Shown here: one piece after another, positions 1 to 9,155 of the stretch
How positions within the stretch are numbered: the first letter of the stretch is position 1
How the letters are laid out: every line of letters starts with the position of its first letter
Source: Streptomyces bluensis
GTDB taxonomy: Bacteria; Actinomycetota; Actinomycetes; Streptomycetales; Streptomycetaceae
Direction of reading: 5' to 3'
Length of the DNA: 64,000 nucleotides
Assembly (NCBI RefSeq): GCF_014650715.1
Contig: NZ_BMVM01000026.1
Location: 21,999-85,998, forward strand
Notes under the pieces: model-generated
The model's input: the letters and a program-made list of their open reading frames with translations, nothing else
Databases searched by the model: none
Told to the model about the DNA's origin: nothing
Made by a program: the position numbers and the translations under genes

Positions 1-1541
1 TCCTTCTTATGGACGTCGGACATGGTCTGCTTCACCGCCGGGTTGACGATGTCGGTGACCGGCTTCGGGTAGACGCCCAGGAAGATCAGCAGCACGACCA
101 GCGGGGCGACCACCACGAGTTCCCGCACCCTGAGGTCGGGCATGTGTTTGACCTCGGCCTTCACCGGGCCCGTCATCGTCCTCTGGTAGAGGACGAGGGT
201 GTAGAGGGCGGCGAGGACGATGCCGAAGGTGGCGATGATCCCGACCACCGGGTAGCGCGAGAACGTGCCGACCAGGACCAGGAACTCGCTGACGAACGGT
301 GCGAGCCCGGGCAGGGAGAGGGTCGCGAGGCCGCCGATCAGGAAGGTGCCGGCGAGCACCGGAGCGACCTTCTGCACGCCGCCGTAGTCGGCGATGAGCC
401 GCGACCCGCGCCGCGAGATCAGGAAGCCCGCCACGAGCATGAGCGCGGCGGTCGAGATCCCGTGGTTGACCATGTAGAGCGTGGCGCCCGACTGCCCCTG
501 GCTGGTCATCGCGAAGATGCCCATGATGATGAAGCCGAAGTGCGAGATCGACGCGTACGCCACCAGGCGCTTGATGTCGCGCTGGCCGACAGCGAGCAGT
601 GCTCCGTAGATGATGCTGATGAGGGCGAGGACGAGGATGGCGGGCGTCGCCCACTTGCTCGCCTCCGGGAACAGCTGGAGGCAGAAGCGCAGCATCGCGA
701 AGGTGCCCACCTTGTCGACGACCGCCGTGATCAGGACGGCGACCGGGGCGGTGGCCTCCCCCATGGCGTTCGGCAGCCAGGTGTGCAGCGGCCACAGGGG
801 CGCCTTCACCGCGAACGCGAAGAAGAAGCCGAGGAACAGCCACCGCTCCGTGCTGGTCGCCATGTTCAGCGAACCGTTGGCGCGGGCCTCGGCGATCTCC
901 GTGAGCGAGAAGTTCCCCGCGACCACGTACAGGCCGATGACCGCGGCCAGCATGATGAGGCCGCCGACCAGGTTGTAGAGGAGGAACTTCACGGCCGCGT
1001 ACGACCGTTGCGTCGCGGCCGTCTCCTCTCCGTGCTCGTGGGCACGGTCCCCGAAGCCGCCGATGAGGAAGTACATCGGGATGAGCATGGCTTCGAAGAA
1101 GATGTAGAAGAGGAAGACGTCGGTGGCCTCGAAGGAGATGATCACCATCGCCTCGACGGCCAGGATCAGGGCGAAGAAGCCCTGTGTCGGCCGCCACCGC
1201 TTGCTGCCCGTCTCCAGCGGGTCGGCGTCGTGCCAGCCCGCGAGGATGATGAACGGGATCAGCACGGCCGTGAGCGCGATCAGCGCCACCGCGATGCCGT
1301 CCACGCCCAGCTCGTACCGCACCCCGAACTCCGGGATCCAGGCGTGGGACTCAGTGAGTTGGTAGCGGGCGCCGTCCGGGTCGAAGCGCACGAGCACGGT
1401 CACGGCGAGCGCGAGTGTGGCCAGCGAGACCACCAGCGCCAGCCATTTGGCGGCGGTGCGCTTGGCGGCCGGTACGGCGGCCGTGGCGATCGCCCCGAGG
1501 GCCGGGAGCACCGCCGTCGCTGTCAGCAGAGGAAAGGACAT
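1..1541 (-). CDS. nuoM: NADH-quinone oxidoreductase subunit M (3' end beyond the window)
   Basis: Antiporter-like, proton-translocating membrane subunit of complex I. The reverse-strand frame opens at an ATG (1539-1541) with MSFPLLTATAVLPALGAIA and stays open for 513 codons to the left edge without a stop, so only the last residues are missing. Hydrophobic helices alternate with short loops throughout, as in NuoM/ND4. It starts 5 nt after the nuoL stop in the nuo operon, and nuoN should follow outside the window. Identity is firm from the N-terminal sequence and operon position; the exact C-terminus cannot be seen. Confidence 0.93.
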   Translation of the reverse strand, partial: MSFPLLTATAVLPALGAIATAAVPAAKRTAAKWLALVVSLATLALAVTVLVRFDPDGARYQLTESHAWIPEFGVRYELGVDGIAVALIALTAVLIPFIILAGWHDADPLETGSKRWRPTQGFFALILAVEAMVIISFEATDVFLFYIFFEAMLIPMYFLIGGFGDRAHEHGEETAATQRSYAAVKFLLYNLVGGLIMLAAVIGLYVVAGNFSLTEIAEARANGSLNMATSTERWLFLGFFFAFAVKAPLWPLHTWLPNAMGEATAPVAVLITAVVDKVGTFAMLRFCLQLFPEASKWATPAILVLALISIIYGALLAVGQRDIKRLVAYASISHFGFIIMGIFAMTSQGQSGATLYMVNHGISTAALMLVAGFLISRRGSRLIADYGGVQKVAPVLAGTFLIGGLATLSLPGLAPFVSEFLVLVGTFSRYPVVGIIATFGIVLAALYTLVLYQRTMTGPVKAEVKHMPDLRVRELVVVAPLVVLLIFLGVYPKPVTDIVNPAVKQTMSDVHKK

Positions 1542-1546
1542 CGGTA

Positions 1547-3517
1547 TCAGACCGCCCTCATCAGCAGGGTCGCGGCGATGAGGACCGCCGCACCGCCGAA
1601 CATCGAGACCGCGTACGACCGCGCGAAGCCGTTCTGCAGCCTGCGCAGCCGTCCGGAAAGGCCGCCCATCGTGGCTGCCGTGCCGTTGACGACGCCGTCG
1701 ACCAGCGTGTGGTCGACGTACACCAGGGAGCGCGTGAGGTGTTCGCCGCCGCGGACCAGGACGACGTGGTTGAAGTCGTCCTGGAGGAGGTCGCGCCGGG
1801 CGGCCCGGGTGAGCAGCGATCCGCGCGGGGCGACGACCGGGACGGGACGGCGCCCGTACTGGGCGTAGGCGAAGCCGACGCCGACGACCATCACGGCCAC
1901 GGTGGAGAGCGTGACCGTCAGCGCGCTGACCGGCGGGTGGCCGTGCTCGAAGCCGGTGACCGGCTCCAGCCACTTCACGAACCGCTCGCCGATGCCGAAG
2001 AACGCGCCCGCGAAGACCGAGCCGACGGCCAGCACGATCATGGGGATCGTCATGACCTTGGGAGATTCGTGCGGGTGCGGTTCGGCGTGCGCGCCGCGAG
2101 TCTCGGCGGCGGGCTCCACGCTGGGCTCGGCCGGGGACGGTGTGGGGGCGTGGCGCCAGCGTTCTTCTCCGAAGAACGTCATCAGCATCACCCGCGTCAT
2201 GTAGAACGCCGTGATGGCCGCGCCCAGCAGGGCCGCGCCGCCGAGGATCCAGCCCTCGGCGCCGCCCTTGGCGAACGCCGCCTCGATGATCTTGTCCTTG
2301 GAGAAGAAGCCGGACAGGCCGGGGAAGCCGATGATCGCGAGGTAGCCGAGGCCGAACGTCACGAAGGTGATCGGCATGTACTTCCGCAGGCCGCCGTACT
2401 TGCGCATGTCCACCTCGTCGTTCATGCCGTGCATGACCGATCCGGCGCCGAGGAACAGCCCGGCCTTGAAGAAGCCGTGCGTCACCAGATGCATGATCGC
2501 GAAGGCGTAGCCGATGGGGCCGAGGCCCGCGGCCAGCACCATGTAGCCGATCTGCGACATGGTCGACCCGGCGAGAGCCTTCTTGATGTCGTCCTTCGCG
2601 CAACCGACGATCGCACCGAAGAGGAGCGTGACCGCGCCGACCACGGTGACGGCCAGCTGTGCGTCGGGCGCCGCGTTGAAGATGTCCCCGGAGCGGACGA
2701 TCAGATAGACACCCGCGGTCACCATGGTCGCGGCGTGGATGAGGGCCGAGACCGGGGTCGGGCCCTCCATCGCGTCGCCGAGCCAGGACTGCAGCGGCAC
2801 CTGGGCGGACTTTCCGCAGGCGGCGAGCAGCAGCATCAGGCCGATGGCGGTGAGCTTGCCCTCGCTGCCCGGCGCGTCAGCGCCTGATGTCAGAGCACCG
2901 GTGGCCTGAAAGACCGGCCCGAAGGCGAAGGTCCCGAAGGTGGTGAACATCAGCATGATGGCGATGGACAGACCCATGTCGCCGACACGGTTGACCAGGA
3001 AGGCCTTCTTCGCGGCGGTCGCGGCGCTGGGCTTGTGCTGCCAGAAGCCGATCAGCAGGTACGAGGCGAGACCCACGCCTTCCCAGCCGACGTACAGCAG
3101 CAGGTAGTTGTCGGCGACGACGAGCAGCAGCATCGCCGCGAGGAACAGGTTGAGATAACCGAAGAAGCGGCGTCGGCGCTCGTCGTGCTCCATGTACCCG
3201 ATCGAGTACAGATGGATGAGGGAGCCGACTCCCGTGATGAGCAGGACGAACGTCATCGACAGCTGGTCGAGTTGGAAGCCGACGTTCGCCTGGAAGCCCT
3301 CGACCGGGATCCAGCTGAACAGGTGCTGCATCAGGGTCCGGTTTTCGGGGCTCTTGCCCAGCATGTCGGCGAAGAGGACGACGCCGAGCACAAAGGAGAC
3401 GGCCGCGAGAGCCGTGCCGATCCAGTGACCGACGGCGTCGAGGCGCCGGCCGCCGCACAACAGGACGGCCGCTCCGAGCAGGGGCGCCGCCACCAGCAGC
3501 GCAATCAGGTTCTCCAC
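1547..3517 (-). CDS. nuoL: NADH-quinone oxidoreductase subunit L
   Basis: Largest antiporter-like membrane subunit of complex I (656 aa), carrying a proton channel and the long lateral helix. It shows the typical core: a LxGWEGVGLxSYLLIGFW-type helix near residue 145, the GKSAQVPLQSWLGDAMEGPTP stretch near 236 and the HAATMVTAGVYL helix after it. A His/Glu-rich loop near residues 470-495 is specific to this lineage. GTG start with GGAAG eight bases upstream; 15 nt separate it from nuoK. Length and motifs are those of actinobacterial NuoL. Confidence 0.96.
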   Translation of the reverse strand: MENLIALLVAAPLLGAAVLLCGGRRLDAVGHWIGTALAAVSFVLGVVLFADMLGKSPENRTLMQHLFSWIPVEGFQANVGFQLDQLSMTFVLLITGVGSLIHLYSIGYMEHDERRRRFFGYLNLFLAAMLLLVVADNYLLLYVGWEGVGLASYLLIGFWQHKPSAATAAKKAFLVNRVGDMGLSIAIMLMFTTFGTFAFGPVFQATGALTSGADAPGSEGKLTAIGLMLLLAACGKSAQVPLQSWLGDAMEGPTPVSALIHAATMVTAGVYLIVRSGDIFNAAPDAQLAVTVVGAVTLLFGAIVGCAKDDIKKALAGSTMSQIGYMVLAAGLGPIGYAFAIMHLVTHGFFKAGLFLGAGSVMHGMNDEVDMRKYGGLRKYMPITFVTFGLGYLAIIGFPGLSGFFSKDKIIEAAFAKGGAEGWILGGAALLGAAITAFYMTRVMLMTFFGEERWRHAPTPSPAEPSVEPAAETRGAHAEPHPHESPKVMTIPMIVLAVGSVFAGAFFGIGERFVKWLEPVTGFEHGHPPVSALTVTLSTVAVMVVGVGFAYAQYGRRPVPVVAPRGSLLTRAARRDLLQDDFNHVVLVRGGEHLTRSLVYVDHTLVDGVVNGTAATMGGLSGRLRRLQNGFARSYAVSMFGGAAVLIAATLLMRAV

Positions 3518-3532
3518 GATTCTTCCGACCCC

Positions 3533-3832
3533 TTACAGCTTCATCAGGCTGGCGTCGTCGACCGAGGCCGAGTGGCGGGCACGGAACACCGACACGATGA
3601 TCGCGAGTCCGACCACGACCTCCGCCGCGGCGACGACCATCGTGAAGAAGGCGATGATCTGGCCGTCGAGGTTGCCGTGCATCCGGGAGAAGGCGACGAA
3701 CGCGAGGTTGCAGGCGTTGAGCATCAGCTCCACGCACATGAACACCACGATCGCGTTCCGCCTGATGAGCACTCCGGTGGCGCCGATCGTGAACAACAGG
3801 GCAGCGAGATACAGGTAGTTGACGGGATTCAC
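3533..3832 (-). CDS. nuoK: NADH-quinone oxidoreductase subunit K
   Basis: Small membrane subunit of complex I (99 aa) with three predicted helices. Conserved acidic residues that take part in proton transfer are seen in the VFMCVELMLNACNLAF helix and around Glu near residue 69 (VVAAAEVVVGLA). It begins at a GTG whose last two bases and following A form the TGA of nuoJ (GTGA overlap), which implies translational coupling. Length is normal for the family. Confidence 0.96.
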   Translation of the reverse strand: MNPVNYLYLAALLFTIGATGVLIRRNAIVVFMCVELMLNACNLAFVAFSRMHGNLDGQIIAFFTMVVAAAEVVVGLAIIVSVFRARHSASVDDASLMKL

Positions 3833-4662
3833 TTCGAGGCCTCCCCGCTGTTCGAGCCCCCGCTGTTCGAGCGCTCCAGGCGGTCCTCAGCGCGCTGCTC
3901 CAGTGCCTTGAGGTCATTGAGCGCCTCGGTCGACACGTCACGGATCTGACCGCGGTCCCGCAGCGTCTTGCTGACGGTGAGCTCGGACGGGGTGCCGTCC
4001 GGGAGGAGGCCCGCGATGTCCACCGCGTTGTGCCGTGCGTACACGCCGGGCGCCGGCAGCGGCGGGACGTGCTTGCCCTCGCGGACGCGCTGCTCGGCCA
4101 GCTCGCGCTGGGTCTTGGCGCGCTCGGTGCGCTCGCGGTGGGTGAGCACCATGGCGCCCACCGCGGCCGTGATGAGCAGGGCGCCGGTGAGCTCGAAGGC
4201 GAAGACGTACTTCGTGAAGATGAGCGCGGCGAGGCCTTGCACGTTGCCGTTCGCGTTCGCCTGGCCCAGGCCGTTGAACTCCTTCAGCGAGGCGTTGCCG
4301 ATGCCCGCGGTCAGCAGGATGCCGAAGCCGAGGCCACACAGAAGAGCCAGCCAACGCTGGCCCTTGATGGTCTCTTTCAAGGAGTCCGCCGCGGTGACGC
4401 CGACCAGCATCACCACGAACAGGAACAGCATCATGATCGCGCCGGTGTAGACGACGATCTGCACGATGCCCAGGAAGTAGGCGCCGTTGGCGAGGTAGAA
4501 CACCGCCAGGACGATCATGGTGCCGGCGAGGCAGAGCGCGCTGTGCACGGCCTTCTTCATGAAGACGGTGCACAGGGCGCCGATCACGGCGATCGTGCCG
4601 AGCACCCAGAACTGGAACGCCTCACCGGTGGAGGTGGTGTAGGCGGCGAGCTGTGCGGTCAT
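3829..4662 (-). CDS. nuoJ: NADH-quinone oxidoreductase subunit J
   Basis: Membrane subunit of complex I with five helices in the first 180 residues (for example GTIAVIGALCTVFMKKAVHS and the FVVMLVGVTAADS segment). After the last helix it has a charged tail of about 95 residues rich in Glu, Arg and Gln, longer than in E. coli NuoJ but usual for high-GC actinomycetes. ATG start overlaps the nuoI stop by four bases (ATGA). The tail is presumably cytoplasmic; its role is unknown. Confidence 0.95.
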   Translation of the reverse strand: MTAQLAAYTTSTGEAFQFWVLGTIAVIGALCTVFMKKAVHSALCLAGTMIVLAVFYLANGAYFLGIVQIVVYTGAIMMLFLFVVMLVGVTAADSLKETIKGQRWLALLCGLGFGILLTAGIGNASLKEFNGLGQANANGNVQGLAALIFTKYVFAFELTGALLITAAVGAMVLTHRERTERAKTQRELAEQRVREGKHVPPLPAPGVYARHNAVDIAGLLPDGTPSELTVSKTLRDRGQIRDVSTEALNDLKALEQRAEDRLERSNSGGSNSGEASK

Positions 4663-5300
4663 CGGCCGATCACCTTCTTCGACGCCGGCTCGTCCTCACC
4701 GAAGGTGGAGGCCCCTTCCTGCGGGACCTCGCCCTTGGAGAGGGCGACCTGACGCTCCGTACCGGGCGCGGCCTCGGTGACGAGTCCCCGGTAGTAGTCC
4801 TGCTCGTCCATGCCGGGGTAGATCGCGTGTGGCGTGTCGACCATGTCCTCTTCGAGGCCGGCGAGCAGCTGCTCCTTGGTGTAGATGAGGTTGGCGCGAC
4901 TGGAGTCGGCCAGCTCGAACTCGTTGGTCATCGTCAGCGCGCGCGTGGGGCATGCCTCGATGCACAGGCCGCAGAGGATGCAGCGGGCGTAGTTGATCTG
5001 GTAGACGCGGCCGTACCGCTCGCCCGGCGAGTAGCGCTCCTCGTCCGTGTTGTCCGCGCCCTCCACGTAGATCGCGTCGGCGGGACAGGCCCAGGCGCAC
5101 AGCTCGCAGCCGATGCACTTCTCCAGGCCGTCCGGATGGCGGTTGAGCTGGTGCCGGCCGTGGAACCGCGGTGCGGTGGTCTTCTGCTGCTCCGGATACT
5201 GCTCGGTCAGCCGCTTCTTGAACATGGCCTTGAAGGTCACGCCGAAGCCGGCGACGGGGTTCTGGAAACCCGGCTTGGTCTCCTTCGGCTCATCAGCCAT
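4659..5300 (-). CDS. nuoI: NADH-quinone oxidoreductase subunit I (8Fe ferredoxin-type)
   Basis: Carries the two [4Fe-4S] clusters N6a and N6b that pass electrons from NuoG to NuoB. Both CxxCxxCxxxCP motifs are present: CIGCELCAWACP and CILCGLCIEACP. I place the start at the ATG at 5298-5300 (MADEPKETKPGF), not at a further upstream in-frame codon, because AAAGGAGG lies just before it and because this gives an 8-nt overlap with the nuoH stop. 213 aa with a C-terminal extension of about 40 residues after the ferredoxin fold. Confidence 0.96.
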   Translation of the reverse strand: MADEPKETKPGFQNPVAGFGVTFKAMFKKRLTEQYPEQQKTTAPRFHGRHQLNRHPDGLEKCIGCELCAWACPADAIYVEGADNTDEERYSPGERYGRVYQINYARCILCGLCIEACPTRALTMTNEFELADSSRANLIYTKEQLLAGLEEDMVDTPHAIYPGMDEQDYYRGLVTEAAPGTERQVALSKGEVPQEGASTFGEDEPASKKVIGR

Positions 5301-6654
5301 CGGACGCCTCCTTTCCACTCGAAGATCCGTCACTGTCAGTATCGGATCCGCCACTGACAATCAGCTCCCGCTCGCGGCGTGGGCGCCTGCGCGGCACCGG
5401 CGGCAGGGTCTGTCCGGGCAGGGGCGGTACGGGGAACCCGCCGGCCATGGGGTCGAACGCGGCGGGTTCGGCCGGCTTGTCCTGCACCTCCTTGCGGTCG
5501 CGGAACATGTCCGCGACGAACGAGAGCAGCAGCAGGACGAGGACGGCTCCGCCGACGTACAGCGCGATCTCGGAGAAGTCGTAGTTCTCGTTGCGCAGGG
5601 TCCGCACGGTCGCGACCAGCATCAGCCAGACCACGGAGACCGGGATGAGGACCTTCCAGCCCAGTTTCATCAGCTGGTCGTAGCGGACGCGCGGGAGCGT
5701 GCCGCGCAGCCAGATGAAGAAGAACAGCAGCAGCTGCACCTTCACCACGAACCAGAGCATCGGCCACCAGCCGTGGTTGGCGCCCTCCCAGAAGGTGCTG
5801 ATCGGCCACGGTGCCCGCCAGCCGCCGAGGAAGAGCGTCACGGACACGGCCGAGACGGTCACCATGTTCACGTACTCGGCGAGCATGAACATCGCGAACT
5901 TGATGGACGAGTACTCGGTGTTGAAGCCGCCGACCAGGTCGCCCTCGGACTCCGGCATGTCGAAGGGGGCGCGGTTGGTCTCGCCGACCATGGTCACGAT
6001 GTAGATCAGGAACGAGACCGGCAGCAGGATGACGAACCAGCGGTCCTGCTGGGCCTCGACGATCGCCGACGTCGACATCGACCCCGAGTAGAGGAACACG
6101 GAGGCGAAGGCGGCGCCCATGGCGATCTCGTACGAGATCATCTGCGCGCACGAGCGCAGACCCCCGAGCAGGGGGTACGTGGAGCCGGAGCTCCAGCCCG
6201 CCAGCACGATCCCGTAGATGCCCACCGAGGCGACCGCGAGGATGTAGAGCATCGCGATCGGCAGGTCGGTGAGCTGCATCGTGGTGCGCTGGCCGAAGAT
6301 CGAGATCTCGTTGCCCGCCGGCCCGAAGGGGATCACCGCGATCGCCATGAAGGCCGGGATGGCCGCGACGATCGGCGCGAGGATGTACACCACCTTGTCC
6401 GCGCGTTTGACGATGACGTCTTCCTTGAGCATCAGCTTGATGCCGTCGGCGAGCGACTGGAGCATGCCCCAGGGGCCGTGCCGGTTGGGACCGATGCGCA
6501 GCTGCATCCAGGCGACGACCTTGCGCTCCCACACGATGGAGAAGAGCACGGTCACCATCAGGAAGGCGAAGCAGAACACCGCCTTGATGACGACCAGCCA
6601 CCACGGATCGCGGCCGAACATGGAGAGGTCCTCCACGGCGAGGTACGCCGTCAC
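5293..6654 (-). CDS. nuoH: NADH-quinone oxidoreductase subunit H
   Basis: Membrane subunit that forms most of the quinone-binding chamber at the junction with the hydrophilic arm. Typical stretches are the ERKVVAWMQLRIGPNRHGPW segment near residue 45, a GWSSGSTYPLLGGLRS-like loop and the EGANHGWWP region. 453 aa, longer than E. coli NuoH because of a Pro- and Ser-rich C-terminal tail of about 70 residues (FDPMAGGFPVPPLPG...). GTG start overlaps the nuoG stop (GTGA). Confidence 0.96.
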   Translation of the reverse strand: MTAYLAVEDLSMFGRDPWWLVVIKAVFCFAFLMVTVLFSIVWERKVVAWMQLRIGPNRHGPWGMLQSLADGIKLMLKEDVIVKRADKVVYILAPIVAAIPAFMAIAVIPFGPAGNEISIFGQRTTMQLTDLPIAMLYILAVASVGIYGIVLAGWSSGSTYPLLGGLRSCAQMISYEIAMGAAFASVFLYSGSMSTSAIVEAQQDRWFVILLPVSFLIYIVTMVGETNRAPFDMPESEGDLVGGFNTEYSSIKFAMFMLAEYVNMVTVSAVSVTLFLGGWRAPWPISTFWEGANHGWWPMLWFVVKVQLLLFFFIWLRGTLPRVRYDQLMKLGWKVLIPVSVVWLMLVATVRTLRNENYDFSEIALYVGGAVLVLLLLSFVADMFRDRKEVQDKPAEPAAFDPMAGGFPVPPLPGQTLPPVPRRRPRRERELIVSGGSDTDSDGSSSGKEASDG

Positions 6655-9155
6655 GCCTCCACCTCCTTCGGGTCCTCGGGGGCGAGGGTCGCCGGGCCGA
6701 TGCGGACGAGTGCGCCGGGCAGCGCCCCGGTGTCGGAGGCGACGCCTGTTCCGGCGGAGTTCAGCGGGAGCCAGACCACACGGTCGGGCATCTCGGTGAT
6801 CTGCAACGGGAGTTCGACGGCCCCGGCGGGGCCGCTGACCGCGAGGAGGTCACCGTCCTTGACGCCCGCCTCGGCGGCCGTGGCGGCCGACACGCGCGCG
6901 CGTGCGGCGTGCCGGGTTCCGGCGAGGGCCTCGTCGCCGTCCTGGAGGCGGCCCTGGTCGAGCAGCAGCCGGTGTCCGGCCAGGACGGCCTCTCCGGCGG
7001 CCGGCCGCGGCAGCTGGCCGCCGATCGCCAGTGGGTCGCCGGCCCGCGGCCCGTCCCACGCCCCGAGGCGGTCGATCTCCGCGCGTGTGGTGCGCAGATC
7101 GGGCAGCCCCAGGTGGACGTCCATGGCGTCGGCCAGCATCTGGAGCACACGCCCGTCGGTGGGCGCGAGGCGGCGCGTCATCTGGTCGGGCTTGAGGGCG
7201 GCCTCGAAGGGGCGTACCCGGCCCTCCCAGTTGACGAAGGTGCCCGCCTTCTCGGCGACGGCTGCGACGGGGAGGACCACGTCCGCGCGCCCGGTGACCT
7301 CACTGGGTCGCAGTTCCAGCGACACCAGGAAGCCCACGGAGGCAAGTGCCTCACGCGCGCGTGCCGGGTCGGGAAGGTCGGCGACCTCCACGCCCGCCAC
7401 CACCAGTGCGCCCAGCTCGCCGCTCGCGGCGGCCTCGATGATCTGGCCGGTGTCCCGGCCGTGACGAAGCGGGAGTTCGGCGACGCCCCAGGCGGAGGCG
7501 ACCTCGACCCGCGCGCGTGAGTCGGTGGCCGGGCGCCCGCCCGGCAGCAGCGACGGCACCGCGCCCGCCTCGACAGCGCCGCGCTCCCCGGCCCGGCGCG
7601 GGATCCACACCAGCTGGGCACCGGTCGCGGTCGCGGCCCGTACGGCGGCGGTGAACCCGCCGGCCACCGCGGCCAGCCGCTCACCGACGACGATCACCGC
7701 GCCCTCGGCGCGCAGCGCCTCGGCGGCCTTCGCCCCGCCCTCCTCCAGGCCGACCTGGCTCGCGAGCGCGTCCAGCCACTCGGTCTCGGTGCCGGGCGCG
7801 GCCGGCAGCAGCGTGCCGCCGGCCTTCTCCAGGCCGCGGGTCCCGTGCGTGGCCAGCGAGAACACCTTCTGCCCGTGCCCCCGCCAGGCCTTCCGCAGCC
7901 GCAGGAAGACGCCGGGCGCCTCCTCCTCTGCCTCGAACCCGACGAGCAGCACCGCGGGCGCCTTCTCCAGCGAGGTGTACGTGACGCCCGTACCGTCGAG
8001 GTCGCGTCCACGTCCCGCCACCCGGGCTGCCAGGAAGTCGGCCTCCTCGCCGCTGTGCACGCGCGCGCGGAAGTCGATGTCGTTCGTGTCGAGCGCCACG
8101 CGCGCGAACTTGCTGTACGCGTACGCGTCCTCGACGGTCAGACGGCCGCCGGTCAGGACACCGGCACGGCCTCGCGCGGCCGACAGCCCCTGGGCGGCGG
8201 CCGCCAGGGCCTCCGGCCAGGAAGCGGGCTCCAGCTCACCCGAATCGCCGCGCACGAGCGGCGTCGTCAGCCGGTCCGGCCGCTGCGCGTACCGGAACGC
8301 GAACCGCCCCTTGTCGCAGATCCACTCCTCGTTGACCTCGGGGTCCTGAGCGGCGAGCCGCCGCATGACCTTGCCGCGCCGGTGGTCCGTACGCGTCGCG
8401 CAGCCGCCGGAGCAGTGCTCGCACACGGACGGCGAGGACACCAGGTCGAAGGGGCGGGAGCGGAAGCGGTACGCCGCCGAGGTCAGCGCGCCCACCGGGC
8501 AGATCTGGATGGTGTTCCCGGAGAAGTACGACTCGAAGGGGTCGCCCTCACCGGTACCGACCTGCTGGAGCGCGCCGCGCTCGATCAGCTCGATCATCGG
8601 GTCGCCCGCGATCTGGTTGGAGAACCGGGTGCAGCGGGCGCACAGCACGCACCGCTCCCGGTCGAGCAGCACCTGTGTGGAGATCGCCACGGGCTTCTCG
8701 TAGGTGCGCTTCTTTCCTTCGAAGCGGGACTCGGCGTGGCCGTGCGACATGGCCTGGTTCTGCAGGGGGCACTCGCCGCCCTTGTCGCAGACGGGGCAGT
8801 CCAGCGGGTGGTTGATGAGCAGGAGCTCCATCACACCCTTCTGGGCCTTCTCGGCGACGGGCGAGGTGAGGTGGGTCTTGACGACCATCCCGTCGGTGCA
8901 GGTGATCGTGCAGGACGCCATGGGCTTGCGCTGGCCCTCGACCTCGACGATGCACTGGCGGCAGGCGCCGGCCGGGTCGAGGAGCGGGTGGTCGCAGAAC
9001 CGTGGGATCTCGATGCCGAGTTGCTCGGCGGCCCGGATGACCAGGGTGCCCTTGGGCACGCTGATCTCGACGCCGTCGATCGTCAGCGAGACGAGGTCCT
9101 CCGGCGGGACCGCCGCTTCTCCGCCCCCGGACGGAGCGTTGGTGGTCACCGTCAT
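6651..9155 (-). CDS. nuoG: NADH-quinone oxidoreductase subunit G
   Basis: Iron-sulfur subunit of the NADH arm, 834 aa. The N-terminus has the [2Fe-2S] binding segment (CDHPLLDPAGACRQC, about residues 53-67), then a His/Cys cluster region and two CxxCxxC/CP ferredoxin motifs (RCVLCARC, ICPVG), then the molybdopterin-oxidoreductase-like domain opening with CEHCSGGC. The rest is a degenerate molybdopterin-like fold with no recognisable cofactor site, normal for NuoG. The start MTVTTNAPSGGG was chosen because it gives the ATGA overlap with nuoF; a longer frame upstream would run into nuoF. Confidence 0.95.
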   Translation of the reverse strand: MTVTTNAPSGGGEAAVPPEDLVSLTIDGVEISVPKGTLVIRAAEQLGIEIPRFCDHPLLDPAGACRQCIVEVEGQRKPMASCTITCTDGMVVKTHLTSPVAEKAQKGVMELLLINHPLDCPVCDKGGECPLQNQAMSHGHAESRFEGKKRTYEKPVAISTQVLLDRERCVLCARCTRFSNQIAGDPMIELIERGALQQVGTGEGDPFESYFSGNTIQICPVGALTSAAYRFRSRPFDLVSSPSVCEHCSGGCATRTDHRRGKVMRRLAAQDPEVNEEWICDKGRFAFRYAQRPDRLTTPLVRGDSGELEPASWPEALAAAAQGLSAARGRAGVLTGGRLTVEDAYAYSKFARVALDTNDIDFRARVHSGEEADFLAARVAGRGRDLDGTGVTYTSLEKAPAVLLVGFEAEEEAPGVFLRLRKAWRGHGQKVFSLATHGTRGLEKAGGTLLPAAPGTETEWLDALASQVGLEEGGAKAAEALRAEGAVIVVGERLAAVAGGFTAAVRAATATGAQLVWIPRRAGERGAVEAGAVPSLLPGGRPATDSRARVEVASAWGVAELPLRHGRDTGQIIEAAASGELGALVVAGVEVADLPDPARAREALASVGFLVSLELRPSEVTGRADVVLPVAAVAEKAGTFVNWEGRVRPFEAALKPDQMTRRLAPTDGRVLQMLADAMDVHLGLPDLRTTRAEIDRLGAWDGPRAGDPLAIGGQLPRPAAGEAVLAGHRLLLDQGRLQDGDEALAGTRHAARARVSAATAAEAGVKDGDLLAVSGPAGAVELPLQITEMPDRVVWLPLNSAGTGVASDTGALPGALVRIGPATLAPEDPKEVEA

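Noticed and set aside
9..1868. Long plus-strand frame antisense to nuoM/nuoL
   Set aside because: His/Arg/Asp-rich shadow of the true genes on the other strand, a usual artefact at this GC content.
5301..5360. Longer nuoI start (MSVADPILTV...)
   Set aside because: Lies inside nuoH, lacks a ribosome site and adds non-conserved residues; AAAGGAGG marks the start at 5300.
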